Source: Sulfurospirillum arcachonense DSM 9755 (lineage in GTDB: Bacteria > Campylobacterota > Campylobacteria > Campylobacterales > Sulfurospirillaceae). Taken from it: a stretch of 64,000 bases of DNA. Position numbers and translations under genes: made by a program. The notes under the pieces are model-generated. The model saw only the letters and a list, made by a program, of their open reading frames with translations. It made no database searches and was not told the DNA's origin. Below are positions 23,534 to 31,974 of the stretch, piece after piece (the stretch's first letter is position 1; each line of letters starts with the position of its first letter). The DNA lies in contig NZ_JFBL01000004.1 in assembly GCF_000597725.1 (NCBI RefSeq), forward strand, positions 118,821-182,820, given 5' to 3'.

Positions 23534-24502
23534 ATGGAAGAAAGTAGTGTGTGTGAAAAAAATAGGTTAAAATTTTTTCCTATTATGATGTATGCAATAG
23601 TTATGGGTATGAGTGGCCTTACTATTATGTACCAAAAAGCAGCCATTTGGCTTGATTTTCCTGTTCAAATTGGAATAGTTTTAATGTATGTTACAACGGC
23701 AATATTTTTTGCGGTAAGTTTTATATATATAACAAAATATTTTAAATATTCAATGGCTATAAAAAAAGAGTTTGCACATCCAGTTAGGATTAACTTTTTT
23801 GCAGCAATTTCTATATCAATGTTGATGTTAGCAATTATTTATAAAGAGCATTATGCAACTATATCAGCTTGCTTTTGGTATCCAGGGGCAATTTTGCATT
23901 TTTATCTTACGATGCATACAATATCATTTTGGATAAATCATAATCAAGAGTTAGATCATTCAAATCCTGCTTGGTTTATACCTGTAGTTGGAAATGTATT
24001 GGTGCCAGTGGCTGGAGTTGGTTTTGCAAGTCATGGTTTACTTATGTATTTTTTTAGTGTAGGTATTTTCTTTTGGATTATCTTGTTTGCAATTTTATTA
24101 AATAGAATTATATTTCATCATCAGTTGGCAATAAAATTTATGCCAACTTTGTTTATATTAATAGCACCACCTGCAGTTGGTTTTATAGCTTATTTCAAAA
24201 TATTTGGAGTGATAGATACTTTTGCCATGATTTTATTTAATTTAGCACTGTTTTTTACGCTTTTAGTTGCATTTATGTATAAAAATTTTATTAAATTAAA
24301 GTTTTTTATATCATGGTGGGCATTTGTTTTTCCTTTAGCAGCTATGGCAATATCTTCAATGCTTATGTATCATAAAACCAATGATTTATTACTTTTAGCA
24401 TTGTCATATGTTATGTTAAGTGTTACAACAATGGTCATAGCAGTAGTAGCTTATCAAACTATTATCCACATGAATAAAGCAGAAATTTGTATTCAAGAAT
24501 AG
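23534..24502 (+). CDS. SLAC1/TehA-type membrane transporter
   Basis: The protein has 322 residues with about ten hydrophobic spans, NPAWFIPVVGNVLVPVAGVGF in the middle and FFISWWAFVFPLAAMAISS near the end, both matching the C4-dicarboxylate/anion channel family that includes TehA and plant SLAC1. These proteins form trimeric anion channels or carriers; in bacteria they are linked to tellurite resistance or sulfite and other anion export. The substrate here is unknown. It has an RBS (aggagaag) and a divergent regulator upstream. Confidence 0.88.
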   Translation: MEESSVCEKNRLKFFPIMMYAIVMGMSGLTIMYQKAAIWLDFPVQIGIVLMYVTTAIFFAVSFIYITKYFKYSMAIKKEFAHPVRINFFAAISISMLMLAIIYKEHYATISACFWYPGAILHFYLTMHTISFWINHNQELDHSNPAWFIPVVGNVLVPVAGVGFASHGLLMYFFSVGIFFWIILFAILLNRIIFHHQLAIKFMPTLFILIAPPAVGFIAYFKIFGVIDTFAMILFNLALFFTLLVAFMYKNFIKLKFFISWWAFVFPLAAMAISSMLMYHKTNDLLLLALSYVMLSVTTMVIAVVAYQTIIHMNKAEICIQE

Positions 24503-24529
24503 ATAAAAAATATAAAATAAGGTAATAAA

Positions 24530-24916
24530 ATGAAAAAAACAATTTTTATGGATAAATATCCAGTATATACATTAAAATTAGAAAAAAATGAAGTTGAACA
24601 GAAAAATATAGCAGAACTTATAGAGTATTATAAAGAAAAAATAGATAATCATAAAATAGCAAAATTTATATCTATTTTTGATCATTATGCTCATACGAAG
24701 TCATTAGATGGTGAAATTATGGAAGGCTTGTTAGATGCGAAAAATATTATTTTTTGTTTTGGCCATGCAATACCAAATACAAAAATGGTTGCAGCACGTC
24801 CTAGAAGTATAGGTATATGTGAATTTGATAAATATTTTATAATAGAGTTTTTAGAAGCACCAAAAGAAGAGTTACATGCTCTCATGGAGTCATGGACAAA
24901 AGCATTGGTTAAATAA
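24530..24916 (+). CDS. Uncharacterised small cytosolic protein
   Basis: The protein has 128 residues, with no signal peptide or membrane span. It begins MKKTIFMDKYPVYTL and contains AKFISIFDHYAHT, IIFCFGHAIPNTKMVAARPRSIG and a helical end. The pattern (a short conserved alpha/beta protein with a histidine and a cysteine near the centre) looks like a conserved family of unknown function in Campylobacterota. It follows the transporter by 27 bases with an RBS (aaggtaa) and may share its transcript; a relation to that transporter is possible only from position. Confidence 0.7.
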   Translation: MKKTIFMDKYPVYTLKLEKNEVEQKNIAELIEYYKEKIDNHKIAKFISIFDHYAHTKSLDGEIMEGLLDAKNIIFCFGHAIPNTKMVAARPRSIGICEFDKYFIIEFLEAPKEELHALMESWTKALVK

Positions 24917-24974
24917 GAGTAATTTGTTATAATAGACACATAAATATAATAAAATTTTTAAGGAACATATAGAT

Positions 24975-25715
24975 ATGAAACTACTTTTAATTGGTGCAGG
25001 AAATATGGGTGGTGCAATGCTTAAAGGTTTACATGTACATGATATAACCGTGGTTGAAGCATCTAAAGATAAAACTGATATATTAAAAAAAACGTATCCA
25101 ACTTTAAAAGTAGTAAATTCTATCCCTAAACTTGATGATTTTATAGTTATCTTAGCTATTAAACCACAGTCCTTAGATGCTTTACATGTAGAAGGAAAAG
25201 CAAAGGGACTTATCTCAATTTTAGCGGGGGTTTCACTAGAAAAACTTCAAACAAAAATAGCAGCTAAATCGTATGTTCGAGCTATGCCAAATATGGCTGC
25301 TTTAGTACAAAAGTCAGCAACTTCGTTGTGTGGAGATGAAGATTTAAAAGAGAATGCTTTAGAGATATTAAGCTCAGTTGGAAAATGCTTTTGGTTAGAA
25401 AGTGAAAATGAGCTTGATATTGCTACAGGTCTTGCAGGAAGTGCTCCTGCTTGGATAGCACTTGTTGCTGAAGCCCTTAGTGATGGAGCTGTAAATCTTG
25501 GTCTTAAAAGAGAGATAACGTATAAGTATATTGCGCAACTGTTTGAAGGAGTTGGCGAGGTTTTACAAAATGAGCATCCAGCACTTTTAAAAGATAAAGT
25601 AACTTCACCAAAAGGTACAACAATAGCGGGACTTACAAAATTAGAAGAGGGTGGAGTACGAGATAGTTTTATTAAAGCCATAGAAGCTTCATATGAAAGA
25701 ACTAAAAAACTCTAA
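24975..25715 (+). CDS. proC: Pyrroline-5-carboxylate reductase
   Basis: The protein has 246 residues: NAD(P)-binding GAGNMGGAML at residues 7-16, AIKPQ near 65, RAMPNMAALV, and C-terminal GLAGSAPAW, VTSPKGTTIAGL and FIKAIEASYERTKKL, all ProC signatures. It reduces pyrroline-5-carboxylate to proline. Length is slightly shorter than the usual 260-270 residues. It is followed 11 bases later by a nuclease-like gene. Confidence 0.96.
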   Translation: MKLLLIGAGNMGGAMLKGLHVHDITVVEASKDKTDILKKTYPTLKVVNSIPKLDDFIVILAIKPQSLDALHVEGKAKGLISILAGVSLEKLQTKIAAKSYVRAMPNMAALVQKSATSLCGDEDLKENALEILSSVGKCFWLESENELDIATGLAGSAPAWIALVAEALSDGAVNLGLKREITYKYIAQLFEGVGEVLQNEHPALLKDKVTSPKGTTIAGLTKLEEGGVRDSFIKAIEASYERTKKL

Positions 25716-25726
25716 AGGAGTTTAGA

Positions 25727-26281
25727 TTGTTTAAATTTTTATTTTTTTTTATTTTCCCTCTTTTTCTTTATGCAAAAAGTGGGACATTAGTTCGTATTGT
25801 AGATGCAGATACCATTATACTCAAAGATGGTATGGAGTTTACAACTTGCCATATGGGTGATATAGATGCTCTTGAGAGTGTTGTAAATAAAAAATTAAAA
25901 AAAGAGATAGATGAGTGTGGTTTTTCTAAAAAAGAGTTTTTAAGTGCGGGTAGTTTATCGTATGAGCATGCAAAAACTCTTTTAAAACTTGAAAGAAAGT
26001 ATGATTACAAAATTGTCAGATATTTTTCAAATAAATATCCAGTATGTAAACTAATACTTCCAAAAGGTTTACATGTAGAGCTCCATCCAAATTTTGATGA
26101 AATCATGGTTGAGCGAGGCTTTGCTTTACCTTATATTATTCATTCAGATGAAACAGCGAAAAAAATTTTATTGAAAGTGGCAAGCGAAGCAAAAATTCAA
26201 AAAAGAGGATTGTGGAAAAGTCATCCCCATATCATGAAATGTTTAGTAAAACATAGATATTCTCTTAGAAGTTTAAGGTAG
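25727..26281 (+). CDS. Exported staphylococcal nuclease-like protein
   Basis: The protein has 184 residues from a TTG start with a good RBS (aaaggag). A signal peptide (residues 1-16, ending LYA) precedes a staphylococcal-nuclease-like fold: GTLVRIVDADTIIL, HMGDIDALES and a late RGLWKS. In the family the segment before G/D-I-D-A/T-x-E carries a catalytic arginine; here a histidine stands near it (CHMGDIDALE), and an unusual insertion of about 60 residues separates the motifs. It may be an inactive or altered nuclease in the periplasm. The fold call is moderate. Confidence 0.72.
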   Translation: MFKFLFFFIFPLFLYAKSGTLVRIVDADTIILKDGMEFTTCHMGDIDALESVVNKKLKKEIDECGFSKKEFLSAGSLSYEHAKTLLKLERKYDYKIVRYFSNKYPVCKLILPKGLHVELHPNFDEIMVERGFALPYIIHSDETAKKILLKVASEAKIQKRGLWKSHPHIMKCLVKHRYSLRSLR

Positions 26282-26494
26282 TTACTCTTCCTCTGGGTAT
26301 AAAAATTTAAAAGGTTTTCTTACTATCTTTGGTTTATAGCCAGTAAATCCTCCCCATATAGCGACTAAAAGAAGACTCAGCCACAGAGGTGCCCCTAAAT
26401 ATGTGGATGATAAAAAGATTATTAAACTAATACCAACGATAATAGTAAAATCAATGATTGTGTCGACTATTTTTGTAGATTTATTTTTAGACAT
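26282..26494 (-). CDS. Small two-helix membrane protein
   Basis: The protein has 70 residues with a basic N-terminus, two hydrophobic segments (about 10-29 and 31-48) and a basic C-terminal tail (KPKIVRKPFKFLYPEEE). RBS (aggaggaat) is strong. It converges with the nuclease-like gene, with no gap between the stops. I recognise no family; it is a conserved-looking inner-membrane protein of unknown function. Confidence 0.65.
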   Translation of the reverse strand: MSKNKSTKIVDTIIDFTIIVGISLIIFLSSTYLGAPLWLSLLLVAIWGGFTGYKPKIVRKPFKFLYPEEE

Positions 26495-26541
26495 ACATTC
26501 CTCCTTTCATCATATAATAATTAAGACTAACTAAAAAGAGA

Positions 26542-28098
26542 TTAAATTTCTATAATTGTTCTATTTCTACTTGTGTTTTTAGCTTTATAAAGAGCATTAT
26601 CTGCTCTTTTTATAACATATTCACTTTTATCACCTTTAAGTAGAGTAGAAATACCAATACTACATGTAAGAGTATCGATTGTATCAAAATGACTTGTCAT
26701 TATGATATTTCTAAGTTTTTCTGCTAGTTTGTATCCGCTATTTATATTTGTTTGAGGTAAGAGGAGTATAAATTCTTCGCCTCCCCATCTAGCAAAAACA
26801 TCAAATTCTCTAACATTGGAAAAAATTATTTTTGCAAATTCTTTTAATACAGCATCACCTACATCATGTCCATAGGTATCATTAACTTTTTTGAAATTAT
26901 CAATATCTATTATAAGAAGGGTTAGAGGGTTAAAATATCTTATGCTTCGTAAAAATTCTGATTGATAAATAGTGTCAAATTTTTGTCTAGTGTAAACTTG
27001 TGTTAGCGAGTCTATATTGGCTTTCTTCTCAAATTTTGCAACTTTATTTTGTAGTTTAGTTATGTCAGAGAGTATAATTATATATAAGTCACTATTTTTT
27101 TGGAGCTTATCTATTTTTATACTCAGTGTATGAATATTACCTTTTTGATTTTGTATTTGCACTACTCTTTGAAGTTTATCCATAGAGTCCAGGTTACGTG
27201 TTAGATTTTCTAGATTACTATTTAAATCTATATCTATAGAAGTATCGTCTTTTATAAATGTTTTACTAATACAATCATATTTTTTGCTAAATTCATTTAA
27301 ATCTTTTACATTAAAGAATTTTAAAAATGCATTGTTTACAGCATGAGTTTTTTTATTGGATTTTATTAATATAATTTCATCAAAAATATTAATACTAGCT
27401 TTATAGTGATTGGATTTTGACTTATTTTTAGAAGAAAATATTTTTTTAAGTGAAAAAACTAAAGCAATAAAAGTAATACTTAAAAAAATAAAAAATATTT
27501 TTTCGACATCAGATAAAGGTTTTTTTAGAGGTATGAGTATTTTAACAAAAGCAGGTATTTCATCATTGTTACCGTAGAAACCTTGAGTAGTACCATATTT
27601 TCGTATAACAGAAAGAGGAGCATCTTTAGGATGGCCATGGCACTCTAAACAGCTTTCTTTTAACCTCTCAACAGGTTTTGCATAGTATAGGTATTTCCCT
27701 TCTTTTGTGTCTATTATTTTTTTATAAGTACTTAGCTTGTTTTCTTTAAATTTATCAAGAAGAGTTGAATCTTCTTTTGATACTTTATTTATAATATTTT
27801 TAGGATTATGAGAAGAAAAAGATACTTTGATGGGCAGAAGATTATCTTTTTTTCTTAGTTCATTATAATAATTGTTGATTTGTTGATATGAATAGACACA
27901 TACAAAGGCATTTTGTGAAAATTTGTTGTTTTGATTAATAACTTTGCTGGTTGCTTCCATATGCCTTAAAAACTCTTCAGCTTTGTATTGAGCATATGTT
28001 ACAACACTTTTTTGAGTTTGATTGTAGCAAAATAATAGTATAATAGCGTATATAAACACTGTTATCAAAGTATATAGATATGATTTATTAATTTTCAA
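26542..28098 (-). CDS. Haem-sensor diguanylate cyclase (Tll0287/DUF3365-like)
   Basis: The protein has 518 residues: a membrane helix (7-25), a periplasmic domain of the Tll0287/DUF3365 type with a c-type haem motif CLECH at 150-154, a second membrane helix near 200-218, a PAS-like segment (about 235-345), and a GGDEF domain with DIDNFKKVNDTYGHDVGD and GGEEF at 439-443. An RxxD inhibitory site (REFD) is kept. It should sense a redox signal or small gas outside and make cyclic di-GMP inside. It is a single gene; the start ATG at 28098 has no strong RBS. Confidence 0.9.
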   Translation of the reverse strand: MKINKSYLYTLITVFIYAIILLFCYNQTQKSVVTYAQYKAEEFLRHMEATSKVINQNNKFSQNAFVCVYSYQQINNYYNELRKKDNLLPIKVSFSSHNPKNIINKVSKEDSTLLDKFKENKLSTYKKIIDTKEGKYLYYAKPVERLKESCLECHGHPKDAPLSVIRKYGTTQGFYGNNDEIPAFVKILIPLKKPLSDVEKIFFIFLSITFIALVFSLKKIFSSKNKSKSNHYKASINIFDEIILIKSNKKTHAVNNAFLKFFNVKDLNEFSKKYDCISKTFIKDDTSIDIDLNSNLENLTRNLDSMDKLQRVVQIQNQKGNIHTLSIKIDKLQKNSDLYIIILSDITKLQNKVAKFEKKANIDSLTQVYTRQKFDTIYQSEFLRSIRYFNPLTLLIIDIDNFKKVNDTYGHDVGDAVLKEFAKIIFSNVREFDVFARWGGEEFILLLPQTNINSGYKLAEKLRNIIMTSHFDTIDTLTCSIGISTLLKGDKSEYVIKRADNALYKAKNTSRNRTIIEI

Positions 28099-28179
28099 TA
28101 TGGCCTCACAATATTAAATATTATGGATATATCTTAGTATAATATTTTGAAAATTAAATACTCTTTAAATAGGAAGAAA

Positions 28180-28773
28180 ATGCAAACAGTAGCACATGAG
28201 AATTCTCATGAACTAGAAATTAAAAAATCAACTTTTAAATCTTTTTTAGTCCCAATTGAGAAATTTGACTCTTTACATGTAGATTTAAAAGAGATACATC
28301 CAAAAGCAAATCACATAGTTTGGGCAAAAAGATATTTAAATGAATTTAACCAGATAGTGGAAAATTGTAGTGATGATGGTGAACCAAAAGGAACATCAGG
28401 TCCTCCTATTCTTAATGTTATGAGAGGTACTGAACTTATCGAGTGTGGGATATTAGTAGTAAGATATTTTGGAGGAACAAAACTTGGAACAGGAGGGCTT
28501 GTAAGAGCTTATGGGGGTGCGGCAAAAGAAGTAATAGCCCATGCAAGTCTTTTAGAATATATAAAAAAAGAACCTATAAGTTTTTTTACACAGTATGGAC
28601 TAGTTCCTCGTTTTGAGCATTTTTTAGAAAAAAATAGTTTTCATATAGATAGAAGGACATATGAAGCAAACGGTATAATTTGGCATATGAATGTAAGCCA
28701 AAAAGAAAAATTAGATTTTTTAGATTTTGCTCTTTGTTATGAGAGAGATGGATTTAATGTAGAAGAAAAATAA
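28180..28773 (+). CDS. YigZ/IMPACT family protein
   Basis: The protein has 197 residues with CSDDGEPKGTSGPPILNVMRG and VRYFGGTKLGTGGLVRAYG, the two signature motifs of the IMPACT N-terminal domain, and a shorter C-terminal domain. YigZ-type proteins are linked to translation control and have been annotated as proline-dipeptidase-like, but their reaction is not established. The open frame begins at 28147, but the ATG at 28180 with AGGAAG upstream gives the usual N-terminus. Confidence 0.9.
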   Translation: MQTVAHENSHELEIKKSTFKSFLVPIEKFDSLHVDLKEIHPKANHIVWAKRYLNEFNQIVENCSDDGEPKGTSGPPILNVMRGTELIECGILVVRYFGGTKLGTGGLVRAYGGAAKEVIAHASLLEYIKKEPISFFTQYGLVPRFEHFLEKNSFHIDRRTYEANGIIWHMNVSQKEKLDFLDFALCYERDGFNVEEK

Positions 28774-28780
28774 AAAAATT

Positions 28781-29347
28781 TTAAAGTTCAATTGCTTCTA
28801 TATCTATGTCAATGAGAACTTCATTTCCTACTGCTAGACCACCACTTTCTAAAAATTTATTCCAAGTTAAATCAAAGTCTTTTCTATTTATTTTTCCTGT
28901 AAGGGTAAATCCTACTCTTTGGTTCCCTTGAAAGTCTTTTACAGTACCATGGATAGTTGCAGACAACATTATTTCTTTGCTGATACCATTGAGAGTTAAT
29001 ATACCTTTTATAGTATTTAACGATGAAGAAGTCATTTTAAATTTTATTGTAGAAAATTTTTCAATATCAAAAAAATCAGGACTCTTTAGATGCTCATCTC
29101 TTTTTTTAATCCCCGTATAAATGGAAGATGTATCTATGGTTGCTACTAATTTTATGAATTTTTTAGTTTTATCATCATAATAAAGCTCTGCATCAAAGCT
29201 TTTAAAGTTACCTTTTACATTAGATATCATAAGATGTTTTATTGAAAAACCAAGGTGAGAATGAGTTTGATCTATAACGTATTCATTCGCCGAGCTTAAT
29301 TGAAAACTTATAAAACAAAAGAATAATATTTTAAATACATTTTTCAT
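28781..29347 (-). CDS. YceI-like periplasmic lipocalin-fold protein
   Basis: The protein has 188 residues with a signal peptide (1-20) and the YceI signature: YVIDQTHSHLGFSIKHLMISNVKGNF at the start and GFTLTGKINRKDFDLTWN near the end. YceI proteins form an antiparallel beta-barrel that binds polyisoprenoid lipids in the periplasm. Its length is normal. It converges with the IMPACT gene, eight bases apart. Confidence 0.93.
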   Translation of the reverse strand: MKNVFKILFFCFISFQLSSANEYVIDQTHSHLGFSIKHLMISNVKGNFKSFDAELYYDDKTKKFIKLVATIDTSSIYTGIKKRDEHLKSPDFFDIEKFSTIKFKMTSSSLNTIKGILTLNGISKEIMLSATIHGTVKDFQGNQRVGFTLTGKINRKDFDLTWNKFLESGGLAVGNEVLIDIDIEAIEL

Positions 29348-29447
29348 TATAATCTTTTCCCCTAAAAAGAAAAGTATAATATATCAAGACTTATAATGTT
29401 TATGTAATAAAAAAGTAATTTAAAAAGGTAAGAAGAGATTTCTTACC

Positions 29448-29903
29448 TTATAAGATTTGTTGTATAAACTGCCAAGTTGCTATGCTACAAATACCAGCTA
29501 ATAAACCTGCAAGTAGATCATCTCCCATAACTCCTAATCCACCTTTGACATCTCTGTCAATTCTTCCAATCAAAGAGGGTTTCCAAATATCAAATATTCT
29601 AAAAAAGATAAAAGAAAGAATGATTTGAGTGAAGTTTGCTGAAGCAAAAGTAAAAGCTAACCAAAGACCAGCTACTTCATCTATAACAATACTTTTATCA
29701 TCATGAGTACCTGTAATTTTTTCATAGATGTTTATCTCTTTAATACCGACAATAGTAATAAGAAGAGTAAGTAAAAAAAGAGTATCAATTGTAAAGTATT
29801 GTAAAATAACTACACCAACAACTGCGGCAGCAAGACTTCCCACAGTTCCAGGAGCCCATGGAGATAATCCAGTATAAAAAAATGTTAAAAAGAATTTACG
29901 CAT
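29448..29903 (-). CDS. pgpA: Phosphatidylglycerophosphatase A
   Basis: The protein has 151 residues with GLSPWAPGTVGSLAA, IVIDEVAGLWLAF and GGLGVMGDDLLAGLLAG, the conserved PgpA motifs with acidic catalytic residues, and about four membrane segments. It dephosphorylates phosphatidylglycerophosphate to phosphatidylglycerol. It is downstream of the sat-like gene in one minus-strand transcript with the receiver gene and ispDF. Confidence 0.94.
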   Translation of the reverse strand: MRKFFLTFFYTGLSPWAPGTVGSLAAAVVGVVILQYFTIDTLFLLTLLITIVGIKEINIYEKITGTHDDKSIVIDEVAGLWLAFTFASANFTQIILSFIFFRIFDIWKPSLIGRIDRDVKGGLGVMGDDLLAGLLAGICSIATWQFIQQIL

Positions 29904-29915
29904 GTATAATTGACC

Positions 29916-31106
29916 TTATGTTAATGACATTGTTTGATGAAGTTTCATCAATTCAAGATAAAAATCTTTTTCATCATGTGATTCTAAAAGACCTGATGTT
30001 GGAAAAATATTATCATAGATTTTTTGAATATTTTTGAATCTATTTGGAAACATTTCGCTCAGTAGAATTGCTGAGATATCTCTCCTCATAAGAACAGCAG
30101 GTGGTAAAATACCAGCTTCTAAAAGTTCCATAAGAGTATCGGCATCATATTTAATATGATGATGTTGTCCATGAGGGCAAGTGTTTTTGCTAACAAGTGT
30201 AGTACATTCATTGCAGTATACAAATTCTGTTATCATTTCAACTTCTATATCAATTGAACTGTATCTATCTAGTATAGATTTCATCTCATTTTGGTCATAA
30301 TACATCCCAATACCACTATGATTTCTTCCAAGCACAAGTTTATCACAACCTAAATTGTAAGCACAAATACTATCAAGTACTGCATTATTGTGACCATCAA
30401 ATATATAGGTGTTTTCAAATGGAACAATAACAACTTTATTTTTTGGCAAATAATTATCAACAAAGTATTGAAGTGTTTTAAGTCTTAAACTATACGATAA
30501 TAAATCTTGTGTATAAGGCTTTAGTAAAAAGATGACCAATAAATCAGTTTTTTCTAAAGTAATTCTAATAAGTCTTTCGTGTGCCCTATGAAAGGGTTTT
30601 GCACTCATCATTATAGAAGTGGTTTTTTTAGGATTTACTTTTTTCTTTGCTTCTTGAATTGTTTTTTTGATATTTTTAATATCATCAAAATCAAGTTCAT
30701 ATTCTCCACTTATAGCATAATCTCCAAGACGTTTTAAAAAGAGTTGTACTTCTGGATTTGATGTATCATATGTGCCAAAAACTTGCTCTATTCTTCTTTT
30801 TTTATCTACTTCAAAAACTTCGTCAAGTACAATATGCCCTTTGATTTCACCATCTACGATAAAATCAAATTTTTCACCTTTTTTAGCATTTTTCAAAAGA
30901 TCTGAATTTTTTTTACCAAAAGGAGCAATTATGAATGGGAATGGAAAAGGAATACCTTTGTAAAAACCAGTTTCATCTACTTCTCTAGCTTCTTTTTTTG
31001 TCATCAGCTTATCTACTGGGTGAAAGATACCTTCTTTTGCAAAAGAGAGTGTTGCAAGAGCCTGTTTATCTATAGAAAGTTCTTTATTTTTTCTTGGTGA
31101 TGCCAT
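29916..31106 (-). CDS. ATP sulfurylase-like protein with altered active-site motifs
   Basis: The protein has 396 residues, the usual length of bacterial homo-oligomeric Sat. The HxxH motif (FHRAHE, His173 and His176) is present, and a cysteine/histidine zinc site (YCNECTTLVSKNTCPHG) is kept. The QxRN motif that normally stands just before HxxH reads MSAK here (167-170), and GRD reads GRN (GRNHSG). Q and R of QxRN contact sulfate and ATP in known structures, so the usual reaction (ATP + sulfate to APS, or reverse in sulfur oxidation) may be changed or lost. No apr, cys or sox gene is nearby. It overlaps the receiver gene by 23 bases. Confidence 0.85.
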   Translation of the reverse strand: MASPRKNKELSIDKQALATLSFAKEGIFHPVDKLMTKKEAREVDETGFYKGIPFPFPFIIAPFGKKNSDLLKNAKKGEKFDFIVDGEIKGHIVLDEVFEVDKKRRIEQVFGTYDTSNPEVQLFLKRLGDYAISGEYELDFDDIKNIKKTIQEAKKKVNPKKTTSIMMSAKPFHRAHERLIRITLEKTDLLVIFLLKPYTQDLLSYSLRLKTLQYFVDNYLPKNKVVIVPFENTYIFDGHNNAVLDSICAYNLGCDKLVLGRNHSGIGMYYDQNEMKSILDRYSSIDIEVEMITEFVYCNECTTLVSKNTCPHGQHHHIKYDADTLMELLEAGILPPAVLMRRDISAILLSEMFPNRFKNIQKIYDNIFPTSGLLESHDEKDFYLELMKLHQTMSLT

Positions 31107-31974
31107 ATTTCTTCCTTTTTTCCCAAAGACTTTTTCTAGAAATACCTAGTTTTTTTGATAATTCTGTATCTGGAAATTTACTTTGAAAATTAACTATGAT
31201 ATATTTTACATAATCATCGATACTTAAAATATCGCCCCTATCAAATACTTTATTATCTGTTGAAATTTCTATTTCAGGAATTACCTCTTGTGCCTCATTC
31301 ATATCTGTTGTAGATATAATTGCACGTCTATCTTCTATAAGATTTAATATTTTGGTTTTTTCACTTTTTTTGATATTTTGTAGATCTACAAGATATAAAA
31401 GTTCATTATAAGGAGTTTTTACTATTTTCTCAACAGCGTTTGCACAGGAGAGAGATATAAATGTAAAAGGTTCCTTTGTTTCTACCGAATAGTGAAAAAC
31501 AACAGCGTCTGCATGTTTTTGAAAGTTTGTTTTCAAGAGGACAGGAAGCTTTGTTTTTATATTGATTGGTTGTAAATCAGAACTTTCAAAAAGGTTATTA
31601 ACATACTCTTTGTAAGTGACATTTTCTTTTTTAAGAGCATTGTAGTTTTTAAGATGCTGTAGTTTTCTTATAAGTTCTTCAATCATGAATGGTTTTTGGA
31701 TATAGTCATTAGCCCCAGCTTTTATTGGGTTAGAGACAGTGTCATTACTAATATAAGATATCATCAAAATAATTATTGAAGATTTATGCTTTTCTATAAC
31801 AGGATAAAAGTTTTGTCCAGATATGTTAGTAGAGAGTAAAACAGCTGCATATCTTTCGTCTTTGACTGCATCTTTTATGGATGAGGCTATATCGCATGTA
31901 TAACCAATTTCTGTTAGTTTCGAGGCAATGCTTTGCGCTAAATAAATTTCATTTTCAACTATTAAAATTTTCAT
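31084..31974 (-). CDS. NtrC-like regulator with a degenerate receiver domain
   Basis: The protein has 296 residues: a receiver domain (1-115), a middle part resembling an eroded sigma-54 AAA region without Walker motifs (about 130-230), and a C-terminal Fis-type helix-turn-helix (TELSKKLGISRKSLWEKRKKYGI). In the receiver the usual phospho-aspartate position reads LLSTN (Ser48), while the lysine (QKPF) is kept. It may act without phosphorylation. The ATG at 31974 overlaps the ispDF stop (ATGA) and has GGAAG upstream. The operon position with sat-like and ispDF gives no clear target. Confidence 0.8.
   Translation of the reverse strand: MKILIVENEIYLAQSIASKLTEIGYTCDIASSIKDAVKDERYAAVLLSTNISGQNFYPVIEKHKSSIIILMISYISNDTVSNPIKAGANDYIQKPFMIEELIRKLQHLKNYNALKKENVTYKEYVNNLFESSDLQPINIKTKLPVLLKTNFQKHADAVVFHYSVETKEPFTFISLSCANAVEKIVKTPYNELLYLVDLQNIKKSEKTKILNLIEDRRAIISTTDMNEAQEVIPEIEISTDNKVFDRGDILSIDDYVKYIIVNFQSKFPDTELSKKLGISRKSLWEKRKKYGITKKK

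Noticed and set aside
25247..25681. Minus-strand 144-codon frame inside proC
   Set aside because: It is antisense to conserved proC motifs, with no RBS or recognisable domain.
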